From: Roseovarius arcticus
GTDB taxonomy: Bacteria > Pseudomonadota > Alphaproteobacteria > Rhodobacterales > Rhodobacteraceae
DNA: 64,000 nucleotides
NCBI RefSeq assembly: GCF_006125015.1
Contig: NZ_SZZN01000001.1
Location: 2,666,001-2,730,000, forward strand
Direction: 5' to 3'
The notes below the pieces were generated by a model. That model ran no database searches and was not told the origin of the DNA. It was given only the letters and a program-made list of their open reading frames with translations. Positions within the stretch are counted from its first letter, which is position 1. The number at the start of each line of letters is the position of its first letter. The translations under genes were made by a program, and so were the position numbers. Below, in pieces: positions 1 to 6,388 of this stretch.

Positions 1-2
1 CG

Positions 3-788
3 GGCGTGGCCGAGATCGCAGGCGCGCTGCATGTCATCCTGCAATGGGTGCTGCTGGTCGCAATCACCCTGCACGTCGCGGGGGCGGCGAAACATCATTT
101 GATCGACCGCGACGCGACCCTGCGCCGCATGCTGCCCGGCAAGCAGACCGCCCTGCCGACGGCACAGCAGCCGGGTCATGCGCTACCGGTCGTAGCGGCG
201 CTGGCGATTTGGGGCGCGGCGCTGGGTTTGGGGGCATGGGCCGGCTGGCTGACCCCGGAGGCGCGTGCAGACACCGAGGCATTGGCCGAGGTTGTCAGCG
301 GCTGGCGCGTCGAGGACGGCGCGCTGAACATCACTATCATTCAAAACGGATCAGAGGTCACCGGCAGCTTTGACGACTGGACAGCAGACATCACCTATGA
401 CGAGACGCCGGACGCAAGCGGCGTTAATGGTGCGGTCACAGTCACAGTCTCGATCCCGTCGCTGACGCTAGGAACGGTCACCGCGCAGGCGATGGGCGCA
501 GACTATTTTGCCGCCGAGCAGTGGCCGACAGCGACTTTTCAGGCGAATCTGGTAACATCCGGCGCGGGCCTGATTGCTGACGGAACTCTTGGTATCCGTG
601 ACCAGACAGTTCCTGTGCAAATACCAGTGGAGCTGAGCATCAACGGCGACACCGCCAATGCGGCAGGGCAGCTAACGGTCAATCGGCTGGATTACGGCAT
701 CGGGACCAGCACACAGGACGAAGGATCGCTTGCCTTCGATGTGCAGATCGATTGGAGCCTCACAGCCACCCGCGCGGCTGGCGAGTAG
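3..788 (+). CDS. Cytochrome b561 - YceI fusion protein (5' truncated by window)
   Basis: The reading frame is already open at the left edge, so the true start lies outside the window; the GTG at 6 is only an internal Val codon. The first ~35 visible residues are a membrane helix carrying His residues (TLHVAGAAKHH) typical of the last part of a di-heme cytochrome b561, followed by the DRD...LRRML loop that often ends such proteins and a second helix (LPVVAALAIWGAALGLG). From about residue 95 to the end is a YceI-like beta-barrel domain (GWRVEDGALNITI near its start, FDVQIDWSL near its end). Fusions of b561 with YceI are known in alphaproteobacteria and are thought to act in membrane or periplasmic electron transfer with a bound isoprenoid; that role is inferred. 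It converges with a second, stand-alone YceI gene. Confidence 0.85.
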   Translation, partial: GVAEIAGALHVILQWVLLVAITLHVAGAAKHHLIDRDATLRRMLPGKQTALPTAQQPGHALPVVAALAIWGAALGLGAWAGWLTPEARADTEALAEVVSGWRVEDGALNITIIQNGSEVTGSFDDWTADITYDETPDASGVNGAVTVTVSIPSLTLGTVTAQAMGADYFAAEQWPTATFQANLVTSGAGLIADGTLGIRDQTVPVQIPVELSINGDTANAAGQLTVNRLDYGIGTSTQDEGSLAFDVQIDWSLTATRAAGE

Positions 789-799
789 CCTAAGAAAAT

Positions 800-827
800 G
801 CCCGCGCCCCTTTCAAAGGACGCGGGC
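800..827 (-). terminator. Putative terminator of the YceI gene
   Basis: Perfect 7-bp arms GCCCGCG (800-806) and CGCGGGC (821-827) enclose a 14-base loop. Read on the minus strand the hairpin is followed by ATTTTCTT, a fair U-tract, so it suits the YceI gene that ends at 855; on the plus strand no U-tract follows. Confidence 0.6.
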
Positions 828-854
828 TCAATAGCTCTGCTATCAGGTGCGGAG

Positions 855-1427
855 TTACTCAGCCTTGCCAGCCTCGATCGAGATCTCGACATCCAGCTCA
901 TCGCTGATGTTAGGCGCAAAGGCGCCAACGCCGAAATCGGAGCGTTTGATGGTTGTCTCGGCATCAAAGCCCAGCCAATCCTTGCCAGCCATCGGGTGTT
1001 GGCCGTGCTGATTCAGTTCTGCCTCCAACTGTACCGATTTAGTGATGCCGTTCATGGTCAGATCGCCGGTGATGATTGCCTCGTCGTCGCCCGTCACCTC
1101 AATGGCGGTCGACTTGAAATTAATCATATCGCCATCCTTGGCGTCGAAAAAATCAGGGCCCATCAGATGCTCAAACCGCTTTTCCCAGCCGGTGTAGAAT
1201 GATGCCAGCGGGATCGACACGTCCACCGATGATGCGGCGGGATCGTCGGCGTCGAACATGATCTCGCCTTCCCAGCCAGCCAACATGTTGTGGGTCGTGG
1301 AATATCCCAGATGCTCGTAAGTGAACATCACTTGGCTATGGCTTGAATCCAGCGTGTACGCCTCGGGGGCGGCTACAGCGCCTGTTGCGGCCATGGTTAC
1401 TGCGGCTGCGATAAGTGCGGTTCTCAT
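855..1427 (-). CDS. Periplasmic YceI family protein
   Basis: A 190-residue protein. The start at 1427 is chosen because it gives a clean signal peptide (MRTALIAAAVTMAATGAVAA, then PEAYTLDSSHS) and has CAGGAGACG just upstream; the longer open frame to 1625 adds a Cys- and Arg-rich stretch unlike this family. The mature part is a single YceI domain: opening YTLDSSHSQVMF motif, a GYSTTHN turn, conserved D-x-S-V-D-V-S-I-P strand and closing V-G-A-F-A-P-N-I-S-D-E-L. YceI proteins are eight-stranded barrels that bind isoprenoid chains in the periplasm; the physiological role is unsettled. It converges on the b561-YceI fusion, so the two may handle the same lipid or redox carrier (inference). Confidence 0.88.
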   Translation of the reverse strand: MRTALIAAAVTMAATGAVAAPEAYTLDSSHSQVMFTYEHLGYSTTHNMLAGWEGEIMFDADDPAASSVDVSIPLASFYTGWEKRFEHLMGPDFFDAKDGDMINFKSTAIEVTGDDEAIITGDLTMNGITKSVQLEAELNQHGQHPMAGKDWLGFDAETTIKRSDFGVGAFAPNISDELDVEISIEAGKAE

Positions 1428-1581
1428 ACATCGTCTCCTGATTGTTGCGGTTACTGCGTAACAACCTACCGCAATCAGACGACAAGGCAATTGCGCACAA
1501 CTCAACACCTCGTGTGGAAACATACAGGGTGGCGGCTTCGCGCGCACCCAAGCCGAGAGACGCGACGATCGGCGCGCGCAG

Positions 1582-2088
1582 CTAGCGTGCGCCGCGCCCC
1601 AGCATCGAACGCAGTGCGGCCTCAACGGAGGGGTCGCTGACAGGAAGTACGATCAGCGGCTGGCCCGACCCATCGCGCGCTGTCAGCAGGCCATCGCGCA
1701 GCACCAACTCGCCCAAGGTATCGACCGAATAGGCAGTCTCAGACAAAGTGTGCCCGTGCGCGTCTTTCTCGACGATTGTCAGGCAGCGCGCCACGGTGTC
1801 AATCTGCACTTCGGGACCAGCATCCGACGCCCGCGTGGGCAGCAGAAACGCGCCCCCGGCGGCCAATGCTATCGACAGCGCCAGCTTGGTCAGCTGCATC
1901 GCCCCGTCACCCGGAACCACCGGGATCAACCAAAGGCCCGCAGCCGCAATCAGCGCGGAGATACCAGCAACGCGGATCGCATTGCGGCGCACTCGGCCAG
2001 GGGCTGCGACCTCGATATAATGCTGCGGAATTAGCCGTTCGTGGCGCAGCGGGCCATCAGGCATAAATGTGTCAGGAAGTGATGTCAT
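1582..2088 (-). CDS. Small membrane protein of unknown function
   Basis: A 168-residue protein that I do not recognise. The N-terminal ~35 residues are polar, then two adjacent hydrophobic helices (about 40-60, AIRVAGISALIAAAGLWLIP; and 66-85, LTKLALSIALAAGGAFLLP), then a soluble tail of ~80 residues rich in short strands with Asp and Thr. This architecture resembles two-helix inner-membrane proteins with a cytoplasmic beta-rich tail. It reads away from the ribosomal protein operon; the ~280-bp gap between them (2089-2368) probably carries both promoters. Nothing in its neighbours points to a function. Confidence 0.7.
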   Translation of the reverse strand: MTSLPDTFMPDGPLRHERLIPQHYIEVAAPGRVRRNAIRVAGISALIAAAGLWLIPVVPGDGAMQLTKLALSIALAAGGAFLLPTRASDAGPEVQIDTVARCLTIVEKDAHGHTLSETAYSVDTLGELVLRDGLLTARDGSGQPLIVLPVSDPSVEAALRSMLGRGAR

Positions 2089-2368
2089 CTGTCTGGTCCC
2101 TTGCGTTATCTCTTGGTTAACGATTCGCAGGGAAACGCGGCATGAATGCGGCGGGGGTGCGATATCTTCGCGTCTAAATGAGGTACTGAAGAGTGGCGGT
2201 CAAGCGCCAGCGACCGGCACGGGTCTGGCCCTTGCGCGCGCGCGGCGATGGTAGTACGAGGCACCTTCGTCTCGCATACAATATGAACCGCGCAGTCTCT
2301 CGTGGTGGGGCCGCGAGCCGACATCGCCCCACCTATGAAATGCGCCCAAGACAGAAGTGGATTAACAC

Positions 2369-2722
2369 ATGCCCCTTTACGAGCATGTCCTTATCGCGCG
2401 TCAGGATTTGTCCAGCGCGCAGGCCGAGGGCCTCATCGAACATTTCGGCGCCGTGCTGACCGATAACGGCGGCAAACTCGTGGATCACGAGTATTGGGGC
2501 GTCAAGACGATGGCCTACAAGATCAACAAGAACCGCAAGGGCCACTATGCCTTCCTGCGTTCGGACGCCCCGTCCGAAGCCGTGCAGGAAATGGAGCGCC
2601 TGATGCGTCTGCACGATGATGTCATGCGCACGCTGACCATCAAAGTCGACGAGCACAAAGAGCTGCCGTCGGTCCAGATGCAAAAGCGCGACGAGCGTAC
2701 AGAGCGCCGCGAGCGCCGTTGA
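2369..2722 (+). CDS. rpsF: 30S ribosomal protein S6
   Basis: A 117-residue S6. The beginning MPLYEHVLIARQDLS, the central Y-W-G-V-K-T-M-A-Y-K-I-N-K-N-R-K-G-H-Y segment and H-D-D-V-M-R-T-L-T-I-K are characteristic of the ferredoxin-like S6 fold, followed by the charged ER-rich C-terminal tail usual for the family. S6 pairs with S18 on the platform of the small subunit. It is the first gene of the conserved rpsF-rpsR-rplI operon, with a 28-bp gap to rpsR. Confidence 0.97.
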   Translation: MPLYEHVLIARQDLSSAQAEGLIEHFGAVLTDNGGKLVDHEYWGVKTMAYKINKNRKGHYAFLRSDAPSEAVQEMERLMRLHDDVMRTLTIKVDEHKELPSVQMQKRDERTERRERR

Positions 2723-2750
2723 TCAACGCCTGAAGAAAAGGACATAAACC

Positions 2751-2978
2751 ATGGCTACAAAACCATTTTTCCGTCGCCGCAAGGTCTGCCCCTTCTCGGG
2801 CGATAACGCACCTGCGATCGACTACAAGGACACGCGCCTGCTGCAACGCTACATCAGCGAACGCGGCAAAATCGTGCCCAGCCGTATCACCGCCGTATCG
2901 GCCAAGAAGCAACGCGAACTGGCCCGTGCCATCAAGCGCGCCCGCTTCCTCGCCCTGCTGCCCTACGCCGTCAAGTAA
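2751..2978 (+). CDS. rpsR: 30S ribosomal protein S18
   Basis: A 75-residue S18, the normal length. Family features visible are [10 protein letters not shown] near the N-terminus, [19 protein letters not shown] in the middle, and the basic [18 protein letters not shown] end. It binds S6 and 16S rRNA. An AAAGGA-type ribosome binding site sits just before the ATG. It is cotranscribed with rpsF and rplI. Confidence 0.97.
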   Translation: MATKPFFRRRKVCPFSGDNAPAIDYKDTRLLQRYISERGKIVPSRITAVSAKKQRELARAIKRARFLALLPYAVK

Positions 2979-2989
2979 GGAGAATAGAC

Positions 2990-3619
2990 ATGCAAGTTAT
3001 CCTTCTGGAGCGTGTGGCCAAGCTGGGCCAGATGGGCGACGTCGTCGACGTCAAAGCCGGTTTCGCACGCAACTATCTGCTGCCCCAGCGCAAAGCGCTG
3101 TCGGCTTCGCAGAAAAACATTGCCGATTTCGAGACGCGCAAGGCGCATCTTGAGGCGCAAAACCTTGAGACTCGCAAAGAGGCAGAGGCGATGGCGGACA
3201 AGCTGAACGGTCAGCAGTTCGTCGTGATTCGCCAGGCCGCCGATTCGGGCGCACTTTACGGCTCGGTCACCACGCGTGACGCGGCCGACGCATCTACCGA
3301 AAACGGTTTCCAGGTTGATCGCAAACAAGTCAGCCTGATCAGCCCGATCAAGTACTTGGGTCTGCACGACGTTAACGTTTCGCTGCACCCAGAGGTTGAT
3401 GCCACCATCACACTGAACGTCGCTCGCTCGGCTGACGAGGCCGAATTGCAGGCATCTGGCAAGTCGATCCAGGAGATGGCAGCCGAAGAAGAAGCGGCAG
3501 CCGACTTCGAGATCGCTGAGCTGTTCGACGACATCGGCTCGGCCGCATCAGATGATGACGATCTGGCGCAATCAGTCGGCGACGCAGCAAACAATGATAG
3601 CGAGGACGACGACGCGTAA
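2990..3619 (+). CDS. rplI: 50S ribosomal protein L9 with acidic C-terminal extension
   Basis: A 209-residue L9. The N-terminal domain (residues 1-50) is standard: [19 protein letters not shown] and [10 protein letters not shown] connecting helix and the second globular domain follow up to about residue 150. Beyond that is an extra acidic, low-complexity tail of ~50 residues (many Glu, Ala and a run of Asp). L9 proteins of about 150 residues are usual in other bacteria, and such acidic tails are common in this alphaproteobacterial group. The start has AAGGAGAAT upstream. It is the last gene of the operon and is followed by a strong terminator at 3651. Confidence 0.96.
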   Translation: MQVILLERVAKLGQMGDVVDVKAGFARNYLLPQRKALSASQKNIADFETRKAHLEAQNLETRKEAEAMADKLNGQQFVVIRQAADSGALYGSVTTRDAADASTENGFQVDRKQVSLISPIKYLGLHDVNVSLHPEVDATITLNVARSADEAELQASGKSIQEMAAEEEAAADFEIAELFDDIGSAASDDDDLAQSVGDAANNDSEDDDA

Positions 3620-3650
3620 GCGTCTGCCATCCGCTACCAGCCACATGAAT

Positions 3651-3678
3651 AGGCCGCGCAGATCACTCTGCGCGGCCT
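3651..3678 (+). terminator. Rho-independent terminator after rplI
   Basis: Perfect 11-bp inverted repeat AGGCCGCGCAG / CTGCGCGGCCT with a 6-base loop, followed by ATTTCTATT. It lies 31 bases past the rplI stop and ends the rpsF operon; it is symmetric enough to act also for the gene converging from the right. Confidence 0.9.
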
Positions 3679-3739
3679 ATTTCTATTCCAAGTCCCTGAT
3701 CTAATTTTCAGGGATGGGCTTTATTGTCCTCTTGCGACA

Positions 3740-4393
3740 TTAAAGGGCGTCTGTCACGCCCGGCCTCAGCCGATACGCCGCAAGGCGAAAGCAAAGATAA
3801 ACCCATGCGGCCGCGCCGACGAACTTGAACCCCTCCTCGGCGATCTGCGTATACTCGTAAGGCATTGGCAGACTCTCCTGCACAGCGTCCACCACGATGG
3901 ACATCGCCAGCAATCCTCCTGCGATCATGAACGCCGTCCCGTCAATCTGCCCAATGATGCGGCGGTAGCGCACCAAAAGAGTGATGGCGAAAATCGCGTA
4001 TAGCGGCAAAAGGATGCCCTCGGCCAAATAGTTGTCGTGAATCAAGAAGAAATCGTCGATCCCCAAGAAGAGCGAAAACGCGCCCATCAATACAAGTAAT
4101 CGTCTGTAGCGGTCATCACCGCCGCGTGGCTGAAGCGCATAGCGAAAGAAGCATAGCGTCGCCGCCGCAACCCACAGCCATGTGCCAATGCTGGATAAAA
4201 AACCCAGCAGACTGGACTGGTCGGTTTGCTGCATCACATCGCGCAAAACTTCGGTCGTAGTGAAACCGGCGAGCTTCATGAGGCTCAGCGCTCCAGCATA
4301 GAAGATAAGGGCAGGCAGGCATCCCCACAGCAGGCACGCGCGGATGTGGTCAGCTCTGGCGATCCCGCGCAGAAATGTCGGTTTGCGGCTCAC
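3740..4393 (-). CDS. Six-helix integral membrane protein, unknown function
   Basis: A 217-residue protein with six clear hydrophobic segments, starting around residues 20, 60, 95, 125, 155 and 190. I do not recognise the family. Notable polar residues sit inside or next to helices: G-I-D-D-F-F-L-I-H-D-N after the third helix, D-A-V-Q-E near the fifth, and E-E-G-F-K-F-V-G before the last. Such an Asp/His/Glu set at a membrane face would suit a metal-dependent intramembrane enzyme or a cofactor site, but this is only inference. It converges with the ribosomal operon across the terminator at 3651. Confidence 0.65.
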   Translation of the reverse strand: MSRKPTFLRGIARADHIRACLLWGCLPALIFYAGALSLMKLAGFTTTEVLRDVMQQTDQSSLLGFLSSIGTWLWVAAATLCFFRYALQPRGGDDRYRRLLVLMGAFSLFLGIDDFFLIHDNYLAEGILLPLYAIFAITLLVRYRRIIGQIDGTAFMIAGGLLAMSIVVDAVQESLPMPYEYTQIAEEGFKFVGAAAWVYLCFRLAAYRLRPGVTDAL

Positions 4394-4469
4394 GTGTTTT
4401 GATCCATCTTATTGCGCGGCGCGTGGCGGCGCCCAGTTTTAGGAACACCGGTCCGCACCGCCTGAGGCC

Positions 4470-4754
4470 TTAGGCCATGCCCAAAGCTTCTTTGTACATT
4501 TCAAGCACCGCTTCTTCTTCGGCGATGTCGTCCTTGTCACGCTTGCGCAGCGCAATAACCTTGCGCATGACCTTGGTGTCGTAGCCGCGTGCCTTGGCCT
4601 CGGCCATGACCTCTTTTTGCTGCTCGGCGAGGTCTTTCTTTTCCGCATCCAGCCGCTCGATACGCTCAATGAACTGGCGCAGCTCGTCAGCGGTCACGCG
4701 ATAAGTGGCGTCGGTGCTTTGACCGGGGGCCTGATCGGGGGTTTGATCGTCCAT
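4470..4754 (-). CDS. gapR: GapR-type nucleoid-associated protein (DUF2312)
   Basis: A 94-residue protein. The body matches the DUF2312/GapR family: V-T-A-D-E-L-R-Q-F-I-E-R-I-E-R-L-D, a coiled-coil E-K-K-D-L-A-E-Q-Q-K-E-V segment, then A-K-A-R-G-Y-D-T-K-V-M-R-K-V-I and R-K-R-D-K-D-D-I-A-E-E-E. In Caulobacter GapR forms tetramers around overtwisted DNA ahead of replication forks and transcription. The start at 4754 (MDDQTP) is preferred because GGAGAAGTT precedes it; an in-frame ATG 21 bases upstream would add an Arg-rich peptide. The N-terminal Gln/Pro-rich 15 residues are variable in the family. Confidence 0.92.
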   Translation of the reverse strand: MDDQTPDQAPGQSTDATYRVTADELRQFIERIERLDAEKKDLAEQQKEVMAEAKARGYDTKVMRKVIALRKRDKDDIAEEEAVLEMYKEALGMA

Positions 4755-4886
4755 GTAACTTCTCCGCATCCTCAAAGATGTCCGTGACTACAGCGCGCCA
4801 TGACGCCCCGCAAGCCCCAGCTGCTTGAGCTTGGGAGCGGCGTGGATTAGACGGACCATATCGGCAAAGCGCCGGGAGGGATTGAT

Positions 4887-5102
4887 ATGGAAATTCTCGT
4901 CTGGGCCGGTGCGGCCGTTTCGCTGATCGGGCTTTTCGGCCTTATCTGGTGCATCCTGCGCGTCTGGGGGGCACGTCGCGCCAAGCTAGGCGAGGACGCG
5001 ATGCGCAAAGTTTTGCAAAAGGTGCTTCCGGTCAATACAGGCGCGCTATTTTTATCGGTGATCGGGCTGATGATGGTCGTCATCGGTATCTTGCTGCAGT
5101 AA
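4887..5102 (+). CDS. Small two-helix inner-membrane protein
   Basis: A 71-residue protein with two hydrophobic helices (residues 3-27 and 48-70) joined by a basic loop (RVWGARRAKLGEDAMRKVLQK). The GGGAGGG stretch just ahead of the ATG is a good ribosome binding site. I do not know its function. It faces away from gapR, and the plus-strand region to 5218 holds nothing else I can support. Confidence 0.7.
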   Translation: MEILVWAGAAVSLIGLFGLIWCILRVWGARRAKLGEDAMRKVLQKVLPVNTGALFLSVIGLMMVVIGILLQ

Positions 5103-5218
5103 TCTTGCCGCCCTACCTCTTGTTTTCGCAGGCGAAGGTCGCAACGCCTAGGCTGGTGGTTTCGGCCTGTGCGGCACACACTAGCCCGCCTTCCGCGCCC
5201 TGAGCAAACAGGACCAGC

Positions 5219-6364
5219 CTATGTTTGTTGTGGTTCAGGAACTGGCATTGGCTTTTCACTCACAACGCCCGGATCCTGCATCTGAGCGGTGCCGGTCACG
5301 TGAGCCATATCCATCATCGGCGTCTCGGCCGCTTCTTGCACAGGAACCATACCGACGTCTGCTGGTGCGCGCTGTGGCGCCGGGCGGACGTCACCCGCGC
5401 CGTCGGGCGTGAGGCGGACGGCGCGGTTACCGTTTAGCTGGCCCAAACGCGCCAGCGCAACGACATGTTTCTGGCTAACCTCCAGCCGGATCTGCATAGG
5501 CCGGTCCATGTTAAACGGCAGCAATGCGCCCGGTCGGAATGCACTCACTTTATCCAGCGGAAGGCTAATCCGGCCCAGTACCGCCTCAAGGCTGACGGGC
5601 GCATCCATAGCGCTTTGCTCTAGCGTGCGTTGCAATGCGCCGCCGTCTGCGTCTGGCGCGGGCGCTGGTGGCACTTCGGGCACGGGAAGCAGGAAGGTTA
5701 TCGCGCCGGGATACGCATCGCCGCCGATTTCGACCATCAGGCGGAACACGTGAAAATCCGCGGCGTGAAGGGCCAGCGACATGCCGCGCGCGTCCTCCAT
5801 CATGACGCCAAAGCGATACCCGGTGGCCCAATGGGGCGCGGCGGGGCTTTCGCTGCCGTGGTCCTCGCCTGCCAGCTTGGCCTCCGCCCCCTTCAGTGCG
5901 GCGTCGATCAGCGGCGCGGCAATTGCGGCGTCGGTGCGCGTCACAGCGCGTCCGCCTGATCCGCGTCCGGTGACCCGGCCAGTCGTCTGCACCTCAATCA
6001 GCGCCGCGAGCAGCGCATCATCAAGTCGAACCGCGCCGCGCGCGCCATTCGGGCCATCAAGTAGCACCAGTAGGCCGCCGCCCTCAAATTCCGGCTTTAG
6101 CGCTGTCTGGCTCAGTTCCACCTGTTCGACCGCGGCAACGACCAGCGGCAGATCAAAAAGAGCATCTGACGACTGAGACAGCGCGAGGCGCAACGCCTTG
6201 GCTGGGGACATTGCGCGCGCCTGATACTCCTCGCGCGAGGCCCGCGCCTTGCGGTGAATAACCGTAGTGCCGTCGACAGATGCCATACGCTGCGCCACCA
6301 TCCCTTGCAGGTTTCCTATGGCGCCGACCGTAACGCCCTTTTGGTTACCAAAAGGTTTCGCCAA
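5219..6364 (-). CDS. FliM/FliN-like (SpoA domain) motor-switch-type protein
   Basis: A 381-residue protein. Residues ~60-240 resemble the middle domain of flagellar switch protein FliM (V-A-A-V-E-Q-V-E-L-S-Q, then L-L-V-L-L-D-G, then A-T-G-Y-R-F), and ~255-325 form a SpoA/FliN-type C-terminal domain (VSLEAVLGRISLPLDKVSAF, then G-A-L-L-P-F, then A-R-L-G-Q-L-N-G-N-R-A-V-R-L). The short CheY-P-binding peptide at the FliM N-terminus (LSQDEIDxL type) is absent. A Pro/Ala-rich tail ends the protein. The start is a TTG at 6364 with CAGGAC upstream. It lies only 24 bases after the sensor kinase stop and is probably cotranscribed with it, outside any flagellar operon. It could be the cell's real FliM or a specialised relative. 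Confidence 0.75.
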   Translation of the reverse strand: MAKPFGNQKGVTVGAIGNLQGMVAQRMASVDGTTVIHRKARASREEYQARAMSPAKALRLALSQSSDALFDLPLVVAAVEQVELSQTALKPEFEGGGLLVLLDGPNGARGAVRLDDALLAALIEVQTTGRVTGRGSGGRAVTRTDAAIAAPLIDAALKGAEAKLAGEDHGSESPAAPHWATGYRFGVMMEDARGMSLALHAADFHVFRLMVEIGGDAYPGAITFLLPVPEVPPAPAPDADGGALQRTLEQSAMDAPVSLEAVLGRISLPLDKVSAFRPGALLPFNMDRPMQIRLEVSQKHVVALARLGQLNGNRAVRLTPDGAGDVRPAPQRAPADVGMVPVQEAAETPMMDMAHVTGTAQMQDPGVVSEKPMPVPEPQQT

Positions 6365-6388
6365 TGCGTCCTGCGGCCTATTATTCGC

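Noticed and set aside
857..1625. Longer version of the YceI gene starting at 1625
   Set aside because: The extra residues are Cys/Arg-rich and would hide the signal peptide that begins at 1427 behind a good ribosome binding site.
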